Shown here piece after piece: positions 13,301 to 25,300 of a DNA stretch of 26,847 nucleotides. The notes beneath the pieces are model-generated. The model made no database searches. It was not told the origin of the DNA and saw only the letters and a list, made by a program, of their open reading frames with translations. Position 1 is the first letter of the stretch. The number at the start of each line of letters is the position of its first letter. The stretch is from Pleurobrachia bachei (taxonomy: Eukaryota > Ctenophora > Tentaculata > Cydippida > Pleurobrachiidae). A program made the translations under genes and the position numbers. The stretch is taken from positions 30,489 through 57,335 of the forward strand of contig AVPN01000194.1 of the NCBI GenBank assembly GCA_000695325.1. The letters run 5' to 3'.

Positions 13301-16300
13301 ACTAGTGAACATCACTGAGTGAGAGAGGGAGGGAGAGAGAGACATTTATTTTATAGCATTCATAGGTCTAGAAAGTAGACGTCACAAATGATTAAAACCC
13401 CTAAAATTTGCTTGATTTAGTTAAAAATTTTCCGGGGGCTTCGCCCCCTGGTCCCCCACCAGGGGCACCCGCCCCTGGACCCTGGTTGGGGGGCTGTGCC
13501 CCCCAAACCCCCCTGGACGGAGCTACTATTGGTAAAAGGTGGCCTTCGGCCACTGCACCCCCCTAGAAATATCGGGCTGGAGCCAGCCCTGCTATCTCTG
13601 TAGTAACACAGTAACAATAGTGAAATTGCTTTGCAGTAAATACAGATATTGTAACACATTGTATAGTAACACACCAACAGTCTGGCTTGTTTCAGTATTA
13701 TATCATCGAGGTGAACGCCCGACTATCTCGAAGTTCGGCCCTTGCATCCAAAGCCACAGGATACCCCCTTGCTTATGTTGCTGCCAAGCTAAGTCTTCTC
13801 TACCAGCTGCCCGACCTGCGGAATAAGGTTTGATATTTCTTGTCATACCGAGATAAGTTGTTTATTAAAACTTTGTTACCAATTATTTCCTAATTAAAAA
13901 GACTTTGTTACATTATATTTCTTAATTAAAACCGAGTTTTTGATGTTTAGACTCTCTCCATTATATCCCATGTTGCCTAGGTCACGAACAAGACGACAGC
14001 ATGTTTTGAGCCCAGTCTGGATTACTGCGTTGTTAAGATTCCTCGGTGGGACCTTGGAAAGTTTCACCATGTCAGCAAAAAGGTGATTAATTAACTAATT
14101 AAACAGTAATTAAGGCAAAAAGGTGATTAATTAAACAGTTATTATTTAGTGAGTTCACATATATTTGGAATACATCAATAGAAAATTGATGAGACAATGT
14201 GGAATTACAAAATACCCTACTCTCAGATTGGTAGCTCCATGAAGAGTATTGGTGAGGTGATGTCAATTGGGAGATGTTTCGAAGAGGCCCTCCAGAAGGC
14301 CCTGAGAATGGTTGAAAGTAGCAGCCTCGGTTTCTATGGCAACAACTGTGTTGTAAGCGAGGAAGAATTGATGAACCCCAGTGATACACGCATCTACATC
14401 ATTGCTCAGGTTTGTTTTAGGTAAAACCCTTTTTATTGCGGAGAGAGAAGGAAAGTTAGTCATTTTCCAATAATTGGTCCTTTATAAAACTAACTATCGC
14501 TCCTCCATCAGGCCATATCGAATGGATACAATGTGAACGAGTTGAACAGATTGACAAACATTGACAAATGGTTCCTTATACGGATGCAGAATATTGTCAT
14601 TCAACAACGAAATCTTGAGGTAAATCGTAGTTTGACTCTACTAGAGAGTAGATGAGGGATTAGATCTGTGTCCAACTCTCCTTGATCAATGGTAACAAAT
14701 AGAGTGAAAAGAGGTTGTTAGCGTTATACATATGTATTAGATCGTGATAGGAGATTGTGTATACAGCATCCCTCACCTCGAAATTTCTTACAGAGCTATA
14801 AACTGCGAGTAAACTCGATGCCCCGGTCTCTAATGTTGACCGCAAAACAGCTCGGATTCAGTGACAAACAGATCGCACACTTTGTAGGGACAACTGGTAA
14901 TAACATGCAACTAAATCATTAATTATGATTAAGTCATTTCTCTATGACCGCTTTCACGAGTTGTCTGCTGTCATAATGGACAAGCCTGAACTCGTTTCGT
15001 TTAGGCTTAAATTCAATGACATTTTATTGACGAGATCCCTGATCCAAACGACAGTATTGAAATATTCACGTGTTCCCCTGCAGAGATCGCTGTAAGAGGT
15101 GTACGACATGGATTCAACTTGAGACCATGTGTCAAACAGATCGATACGGTTGCAGCAGAGTATCCAGCAGAGACAAACTACCTTTATCTGACTTACAATG
15201 GAGAGGAGGATGATGTGTCTCTTGATCAGGGTAGGTGTAACCATGAGTGTGTATTGTGTAACCATGGGTGTGTAACTAGGTGTAACTAAGTCTTAATAGG
15301 TGTAACTAGGAGTAACTAGGTGTAGCTAAGTGTAACTAGGTGTAACTGCATCTAACTAAGCCACCTGTGCCCCGCTCATCCAGGTGGTGCCCACATGGTT
15401 CTTGGGAGTGGTGTCTACAGGATTGGGTCAAGCGTGGAATTTGATTGGTGTGCTGTGGGATGTACTCAGGAACTACGAAAGGTAATATCGTCACTAGCTA
15501 AATGGTTAATTAATTGGTCAATTGAATAATTAATGGGGCTAATTAATTGGTATACTAATCAATCTCCACTAATTACTCAGCTTGGACACAAGACGATTAT
15601 GGTTAACTACAACCCGGAAACAGTCTCCACTGACTATGATATGTGTGACCGGCTTTACTTTGAGGAAATCAGCTTTGAGGTATAATAACACCACTTTTCA
15701 TCTTTACCAAACTGGTGGATTCATTAACTAATTAGTCAATTATTTATCTGGCTAATTGGTTAATTATTCAACTAATTAGGTGGTGTTGGATATCTATGAG
15801 CTGGAAAACCCGACGGGTGTGATCGTATCTTTTGGTGGTCAGCTTCCCAACAACATAGCACTACACCTAGAGAGAGCTGGTGCTAACGTCCTTGGAACTA
15901 CACCCTCCATGATCGATAGTGCTGAGAACAGGTGAGATTGTTACTTTAACTAGAGAGAGAGAACAGGTGAGATTGTTACTTTAACTAGAGAGAGAGAACA
16001 GGTGAGATTGTTACTTTAACTAGAGAGAGAGAACAGGTGAGATTGTTACTTTAACTAGAGAGAGAGAACAGGTGAGATTGTTACTTTAACTAGAGAGAGA
16101 GAACAGGTGAGATTGTTACTTTAACTAGAGAGAGAGAACAGGTGAGATTGTTACTTTAACTAGAGAGAGAACAGGTGAGATTGTTACTTTAACTAGAGAG
16201 AGAACAGGTGAGATTGTTACTTTAACTAGAGAGAGAACAGGTGAGATTGTTACTTTAACTAGAGAGAGAACAGGTGAGATTGTTACTTTAACTAGAGAGA

Positions 16301-19300
16301 GAACAGGTGAGATTGTTACTTTAACTAGAGAGAGAACAGGTGAGATTGTTACTTTAACTAGAGAGAGAACAGGTAATACAAGATGATGGAATATATGAGC
16401 TGGGTGTTGGATGAAACAAACAATTTTTTTTTTAATAATAATAAGCAATCATCATGCTATCAATGCAATTAGAGATGTCTTAGAATAGCATTTTGGGCAT
16501 AAAATACGTGTTCATGGACCAAATTTGGCTCACCCCGATTTAGTGCCCACCCCTATTTAGTGCCCAAAACCCTTTCCCCCGAGGATGTCACTAAATAGGG
16601 GTCCGACTGTAATTACATGCAACTAAATCATTAATTATGATTATCAGTAAAGAGATACTGGCGAAAGTGCTCAACAGACGACAGTATTACCTGAAGCCTG
16701 AACTCGTTTCGTTTAGGCTTAAATTCAATGACATTTTATTGACGAGATCCCTGATCCAAACGACAGTATTGAAATATTCACGTGTTCCCCTGCAGAGATC
16801 GCTGTAAGAGGTGTACGACATGGATTCAACTTGAGACCATGTGTCAAACAGATCGATACGGTTGCAGCAGAGTATCCAGCAGAGACAAACTACCTTTATC
16901 TGACTTACAATGGAGAGGAGGATGATGTGTCTCTTGATCAGGGTAGGTGTAACCATGAGTGTGTATTGTGTAACCATGGGTGTGTAACTAGGTGTAACTA
17001 AGTCTTAATAGGTGTAACTAGGAGTAACTAGGTGTAGCTAAGTGTAACTAGGTGTAACTGCATCTAACTAAGCCACCTGTGCCCCGCTCATCCAGGTGGT
17101 GCCCACATGGTTCTTGGGAGTGGTGTCTACAGGATTGGGTCAAGCGTGGAATTTGATTGGTGTGCTGTGGGATGTACTCAGGAACTACGAAAGGTAATAT
17201 CGTCACTAGCTAAATGGTTAATTAATTGGTCAATTGAATAATTAATGGGGCTAATTAATTGGTATACTAATCAATCTCCACTAATTACTCAGCTTGGACA
17301 CAAGACGATTATGGTTAACTACAACCCGGAAACAGTCTCCACTGACTATGATATGTGTGACCGGCTTTACTTTGAGGAAATCAGCTTTGAGGTATAATAA
17401 CACCACTTTTCATCTTTACCAAACTGGTGGATTCATTAACTAATTAGTCAATTATTTATCTGGCTAATTGGTTAATTATTCAACTAATTAGGTGGTGTTG
17501 GATATCTATGAGCTGGAAAACCCGACGGGTGTGATCGTATCTTTTGGTGGTCAGCTTCCCAACAACATAGCACTACACCTAGAGAGAGCTGGTGCTAACG
17601 TCCTTGGAACTACACCCTCCATGATCGATAGTGCTGAGAACAGGTGAGATTGTTACTTTAACTAGAGAGAGAGAACAGGTGAGATTGTTACTTTAGGATC
17701 TCTCTCTTGTCCACTGATTGTTACTTTAACTAGAGAGAGAAAAGATGAGATTGTTACTTTAGCTAGAGAGAGAACAGGTGAGATCGTTACTTTAAATAGG
17801 GAGAGAGAACAGGTGAGATTGTTACTTTAACTAGAGAGAGAACAGGTGAGAGATTGTTACTTTAACTAGAGAGAGAACAGGTGAGATTGTTACTTTAACT
17901 AGAGAGAGAACAGGTTGTGAGATTGTTACTTTAACTAGAGAGAGAACAGGTAAGTAAAGTGAGATTGTTACTTTAACTATTGAGAGAGGACAGGAACTAA
18001 CAATGTGAGATTGGCATGTTAACTAGAGAGAGAGAGAACAACATCGAAACTATCCCTAATCTAGGTTCAAGTTCTCCCGTATGCTTGATTGGATAGGAAT
18101 CGACCAACCAAAATGGAAAGAATTGACCGAGCTAGAGAGTGTAACTGATTTCGCTGCAGAGGTTGGATACCCCGTCCTAGTTAGGCCTTCCTACGTGCTG
18201 AGCGGTGCTGCAATGTCCATTTGCCACAAGTAAGTCTCAGCAAGACCCAATCAACTTGACCAACATTTCTTGATGAAGAGAGAGAAAGGAGGAGAGTCTT
18301 TCCTCTTCTCCAAACGATTATTAAGGGATTAATAGATTTGGGGGGGGGGATCCCTACTGCTTAACTTAGAGTATCTTGGTAAAGCAGCTGCCCTCTCTCC
18401 TGATCACCCCGTAGTTGTGAGCAAGTTCATCATGCAGGCAAAGGTAACACACCCTATTGGTTACCATGGTAACACACTATATTTGTTACCATGGTAACAG
18501 TCTACTATATACCAGTTGCCACTCGAGCTGCAACCCATGTTTTGATATGATTGTTGTCTCAGGAGATAGATGTCGATGCGGTTGCAGCGAATGGGGAGGT
18601 ACTCGTTATGGCCATCTCAGAGCACATTGAAAATGCGGGTGTTCACTCTGGTGATGCGACCCTTGTTCTCCCACCACAGGTATGATGTAATCAACTGGAA
18701 TGTATTTACCCATAGCCCTCGCCCCTCTCATTAGATAAAGATATTTATGACCCCCTATTTTCCGTCAGAATATATGAATCCCCCTTTAGGATATGAATGT
18801 TTACCCCACAGCCCACTATCCCATTAGAAAGTTGCTCTATCCCCCATATTAGGACATGAATGAGGCAACACTAATGAAAGTCAGGAAGGTATGCCGCTCC
18901 GTTGGAAAGGCCCTCCAAGTATCCGGACCTTTCAACCTCCAAATCATTGCAAAGGAGAATAATCTCCAAGTTATAGAGTGTAATGTCCGGGTATCCCGGT
19001 CCTTCCCCTTCGTTTCCAAGACCCTTGGAGTTGATTTCGTTGCCCTGGCAACACGTGTTATCTTGGGGATGCCATGTGAACCGGTGGTACCTGACCCAAT
19101 GGCGGTGTGCCCTAGAGTTGGCATGAAGGTACGTGATCTGGGGAGGCAATCAGTCGTGTCTTCAAAATCTATCAGTTATCACTATTCCTTTTGTGTAAAC
19201 GCTAGTTCCCATTTAGCAACCTTTTATTCCAAACTAAGCGAGCGGATCTTAGTTCCCATAGCAACCCTGAACCCAATTTTCACTAATTCAGGTTGCCCAA

Positions 19301-22300
19301 TTCTCCTTCTCTCGACTGTCGGGTGCGGATGCCCTCTTGGGTGTTGACATGGCATCAACGGGGGAGGTTGCAGCATTTGGTACTGACATGTACAGTGCTT
19401 ACCTAAAGGCTCTTCAGAGCTCTGGATTCAAGCTACCGAGGAAGAATATCTTTCTGTCCATTGGAAGTTATAAGGTTGGTGAACTGTTTAGAATCGCTTT
19501 TATAGCGAGTCTAGTGAATACTGAATGGTGATGAATCATCCCGACTATTCTCTCCCCTCGCTCTACCTTGCATTCCACTAACCCTAACTCTCGCCCTCCC
19601 CCCACTACAAAACAGAGTAAGCAGGAGATGGTTGAAAGTGTTAGATTGCTGCAAAAGATGAACTTTACCCTGTACGGATCCTCTGGAACAGCTGACTTCT
19701 ATAATGAACACGGCATTGCGGTTAGTATGAACCTTGCATAAGTAGTAGTCAGGGCATATGATGTTAGATTTTCGGCATAATTATTATAAAGCTAATTCCA
19801 CTTTCAGGTGGTCCTATTGGGTCCCTAGAACCACCAGAAAAAATGGTCGCGATTTTTGTGATGAAGAAGTTGGGTTTCCGGGCCACGCCCTTTTACTAAC
19901 TTTTTAGCCTAGGGCTAAAAAACCAAAAACTGCCCGTTAGGAAAGGAGTAGGGACAAAACCAAGGGCACTAAAATGATCAGCGTCCTCGGATTAGTGGGG
20001 GTCGGTGCCGGAATTAAGTCTCTATCTCATCTGGTTAATTGGTTAATTGGATAATTAGCTCCCAAGTTATAGAGTGTAATGTCCGGGTATCCCGGTCCTT
20101 CCCCTTCGTTTCCAAGACCCTTGGAGTTGATTTCGTTGCCCTGGCAACACGTGTTATCTTGGGGATGCCATGTGAACCGGTGGTACCTGACCCAATGGCG
20201 GTGTGCCCTAGAGTTGGCATGAAGGTACGTGATCTGGGGAGGCAATCAGTCGTGTCTTCAAAATCTATCAGTTATCACTATTCCTTTTGTGTAAACGCTA
20301 GTTCCCATTTAGCAACCTTTTATTCCAAACTAAGCGAGCGGATCTTAGTTCCCATAGCAACCCTGAACCCAATTTTCACTAATTCAGGTTGCCCAATTCT
20401 CCTTCTCTCGACTGTCCGGTGCGGATGCCCTGTTGGGTGTTGATATGGCATCAACTGGGGAGGTTGCAGCATTTGGTACTGACATGTACAGTGCTTATCT
20501 AAAGGCTCTCCAGAGCTCTGGATTCAAGCTACCGAGGAAGAATATCTTCTTGTCCATTGGAAGTTATAAGGTTGGTGAACTGTTTAGAATCGCTTTTATA
20601 GCGAGTCTAGTGAATACTGAATGGTGATGAATCATCCCGACTATTCTCTCCCCTCGCTCTACCTTGCATTCCACTAACCCTAACTCTCGCCCTCCCCCCA
20701 CTACAAAACAGAGTAAGCAGGAGATGGTTGAAAGTGTTAGATTGCTGCAAAAGATGAACTTTACCCTGTACGGATCCTCTGGAACGGCTGACTTCTATAA
20801 TGAACACGGAATTTCGGTTAGTATGTACCTGTTATATATAGTAGTGTGGGTTATGCTCCTTCATAAAACCGGGCTGCTCGCTGCTCCTTCATAAAAACAG
20901 TCAAACTCCCATTTTATCTATAAAACACATTTTCTGTTGTTCAGATCACATCAGTATCGTGGCCGTTCAACGAGAATGGAGAAGCTGAGAGAGCTGAGGG
21001 TCCGAGTATTGGTGACTACCTATCATCTCAACACTTTGACTTGGTCATCAACCTCCCAATGGGTAATATTTCTACCACTGATTAGTGATTCTTAATTTTA
21101 GTACTGCTGAATCGTGGTTTTCTTTAATTAGCTATTGATTGCTTGAGCCTCCCACCCAGCCATCGTATAATGACGAGATCGTTTAGACAAGATTAAAATT
21201 GTTAATTTCCCTCTTTTTTATTCCAATTGTTAGTTAATTAATTGATCTTACTTTCAGCCCATAACGTGTACAGTAGCTACAGTAGACAGAAGAAATCCAA
21301 ATCCTACGGGTACCTGACAAGGCGTATGGCTATTGATTTCTCAGTACCTCTTATCACTGACATCAAAGTGGCCAAGATGTTCGTAACGGTAGGTGTGATG
21401 GGGTTTCTTGAAAAGTACATGGGTGTGGGGAACTCACTAGAGACTCAATATCGCGAGGGTAGATGAGGTAGGTAAGGGTAGGTGATGGGTTTCGTGCTCG
21501 GGAAATTCAGCATAATCTATATCCCCCGATCAGTAACCCGAAAATATCTCCTCGTCCCCCAAGTCCTAGTTAATTATCCACCAATTATCTCCCACACAGG
21601 CCTTATACCACCTCCGGGGACCCCCTCCCCTGGCCCTATGTGACATACTCTCAACTCGAAGGACCATCATTCTCCCCGGACTAATTGATGTTCACGTGCA
21701 CCTGAGGGATCCGGGTGCAACTCACAAGGAAACATTTACTACTGGAACACAGGCTGCACTTGCAGGTACTAATTGTGTCTTATTCTGAGTGTTATCATGG
21801 ATGGTTATTGGTTACCATATTTATCAGGGTTACCATAGTTTCCATAGTTACAATGGTTACCATAGTTACCATGGTTACCTCTCCACAGGTGGTGTAACGA
21901 TGGTTTGTGCGATGCCCAATACTAACCCTCCTATTACGGACAAGGCTTCATTTGATATTGTGTCAAAGATTGCTGCTGCTGGTGCTGTAAGTTGTGACCT
22001 CTTTTCAAGTACAGTCGGACCCCGATTTAGTGACATCCTCGGGGGAAAGGGTTTTGGGCACTAAATCGGGGTGGCCACTAAATCGGGGTCAAATACCGTT
22101 AATTTCCTAATTTATCCTGTCACTAAATCGGGGTGTCATGAACAACATGAACAGTATATAAAATTCATGAAGAATACTCCCCTACCCTCCCCCACAGGTT
22201 TGTGATTATGCTCTCTACGTGGGTGCAAGTCTAACCAATATGACAACAATAGGAGACCTAGCTCCAGGTTCAGCTGCTCTGAAGATGTACCTTTGTGATA

Positions 22301-25300
22301 CATTCACAACACTTCGTCTGGATGATAATACAATCTGGTTGGAGCACCTCAAGGTTAGTGGTTAGTAGTTAGGGTTGGATGAATTATCTAGGATGATAAT
22401 ATACCCTCTGGTTGGAACACCTCAAGGTAATTATGACAGGGGTTGGTAACTCTTTTACCCCCGGGGCGGGGTCGGGTAAATTGTTAGGGAAAGTGGTAGG
22501 GGGTGCTCGTACTGTGTGGTCTGAATTCCCCCTTCCTCTCCTATAGAACTGGCCCCACGACAGACCACTCTGTATCCACGCTGAACAAGCAGCCCACACC
22601 TGCAGTCTCCCTGCTATCTTGTTCCTAGCATCTGTTGCCAAGAGGCCAGTTCACATCTGCCATGTTTCTAAGAAGGTGGAATTGGAGCTGATCATCACTG
22701 CAAAACAGTCAGGTAAATTATTATTAGATCCTCAAATCCTAGTATTCCTTGTGTTCCATCAAGTAATTAAATTCAACAAATCAACAAAAAAGGAGACTAC
22801 TGGTTGTTCACAAATCCACACCACCCTTTATTTCCCAGGATTGCGTGTGACCTGTGAGGTAGCACCCCATCATCTCTTCCTAACTCGAGACAGCAAGGTA
22901 CTAAACAGTGCAGTAAGACCCAGTCTTGGGACCCAAGAGGACCAGGACTTCCTATGGCAGCATTTGGAGTACATTGACATGTTCGCAACTGATCACGGTA
23001 AATAACGCCATATTTGGGCATATCATGTGATGAATTGTACCAAATTATGGTGTATAATGTGGCAAATGACATTTAAAATACTCACTGGAAACGCTAAACT
23101 CCGACCAGTGAGTGCTACCAGCAGTCTGTGGTGGCACAACAGCAGTTGGAGGACGTCCTTTTCCAGCTGTACGGGGTGTCCGGGCACCTGGTGCTAGTCC
23201 GTGTTTCACCATCATATCTCTCAGCAGTACGTTCTCTTCTCTGGTCTGTTCTAGCGTCAGCCCAACCCCTACCAGCTCCTCTGTTTTACGTTGTATCTGA
23301 ACAACGAGTTTTATAAATACAGTCAGACACCGGGGATTCCGATTTACCGGCCAAAATCCTTTCCCCGAGAATCCCGGTAAATCGTAGTCCGACTGTACTA
23401 AAATTCAATTCACAGTTAACATCAATGCACAAAGCTGCAGTCGCAAACACACTAGGCATGGCACTAACCTCTGTCTCTAGCGATGCCACAAATTGTCGGA
23501 GATTTTTAGTTTTCTTCCAGTATTGTTTACAGAGGGGTCCCAAATTAGGAGCCTTTCCCACAACCCTCTCGACTGATTTACCGACCAGCCGCTCCGTGAA
23601 GAACACGTAATACTGCAACATAAAGGCCAGCCTGCAGTAAACATTCAGCATGAAATATTTCAACATGTAACATGACAAATTTACAGAACATAAGTTTTTG
23701 TATTCTCATCTAATCTAAATAAATGTCATATATACCTATCGACAATGAGCTCTAGTAGCATGATATGACTAGCTCTAGTCGAGTGGAGGTCTGAAGAAAA
23801 GTATTGACACTTGTTGGACAGCACTTGAATGGGTAAATCACCGCTCTCATCCCTCCTCTCCTATAGAACTGGCCCCACGACAGACCACTCTGTATCCACG
23901 CTGAACAAGCAGCCCACACCTGCAGTCTCCCTGCTATCTTGTTCCTAGCATCTGTTGCCAAGAGGCCAGTTCACATCTGCCATGTTTCTAAGAAGGTGGA
24001 ATTGGAGCTGATCATCACTGCAAAACAGTCAGGTAAATTATTATTAGATCCTCAAATCCTAGTATTCCTTGTGTTCCATCAAGTAATTAAATTCAACAAA
24101 TCAACAAAAAAGGAGACTACTGGTTGTTCACAAATCCACACCACCCTTTATTTCCCAGGATTGCGTGTGACCTGTGAGGTAGCACCCCATCATCTCTTCC
24201 TAACTCGAGACAGCAAGGTACTAAACAGTGCAGTAAGACCCAGTCTTGGGACCCAAGAGGACCAGGACTTCCTATGGCAGCATTTGGAGTAGTAACTGTA
24301 CAAGCGTTGACTAGTGCCATTTATTGCGGTATAAACCCGTAATCATGTGTACTTAACATGGTTTAATACCACATATTACACCGTTTACTGTAAATTTTAA
24401 CATTAACATTTAATTCACTAACGCACCCATTGGGTGCACCCCAAGTTAGGGCTTTTTGATAACCGACCCGGCTTCGCTGGGTGGTTCTATTCGCCACCTT
24501 GACATCAATAAGACGGTTGCCATGGCAACTGCATTGGTAACTATGGGGACTGGCATGTTAAAAAAACTGAAAACTTCCTCAATACAACATACAACATATT
24601 CTATCTCTCCTAGCGCCCCACACGGTAGAAGAGAAGACGAGTGAGAAGGCCCCTGCTGGGTTCCCGGGTTTGGAAACAATGCTGCCCCTTCTACTGACCG
24701 CTGTAGCCCAGGGACGCCTTACTCTAGAGGTATGTGTGTACCCTCTCTTAGGATATATAACCCACCCCTGACCCCCTGTTATCCCTAAAAAGCACCCAAG
24801 CACAGGACAAAACCAACATTCCCCTCCCCGTCTAATCAGTAACCAACACTCCACCAACCCCCCACCCCCTCCGAACCCGGACATAACAAACCGTCTCCAT
24901 GGCACCCCCTCTTCCCAACTAACCAACACCACCCCTCCCAGGACATAACAAAGCGTCTACATGACAATCCTAGACGGATTTTCAACCTGCCAGAGCAGCC
25001 TGATACCTTTATTGAGGTGGACCTGGAGGAGAAATGGACCATTCCTCAGGTATGTTGCTGTTGGGTGTGTACTATATCACACTGTGTAGGACGTAGGTAT
25101 GTTGCTGTTATGTTTTTAGATCAGATTTGGTAATGGTATTTTGTGGATCTGTGGATCCACGTGTTATTTTGAATGTGCGTGAAGTAAACAGTGACTCAAT
25201 AGTATTCTAGGCCATCCATTGACCATTATTGTGGTCTACAAAAGTGAAAGCTACATTTGTTCAGGCGATGAGGTTTAGCAAGGCACAATGGACTCCATTT

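Noticed and set aside
14932-14981. Simple inversion of 16644-16693
   Set aside because: The reverse complement does not match; only the unreversed complement does.
15932-16372. Regular 33-35 bp repeats that could suggest a CRISPR array
   Set aside because: Units are directly adjacent with no unique spacers, and the genome is an animal's with spliced genes.
16125-16448. 107-codon minus-strand open frame with repeated [11 protein letters not shown]
   Set aside because: It is only the translation of the minisatellite, whose 33-bp unit is a multiple of three.
23128-23316. Plus-strand open frame of 62 codons, hydrophobic
   Set aside because: The minus strand over the same bases gives a better case: in-frame splicing and a continuous coiled coil.
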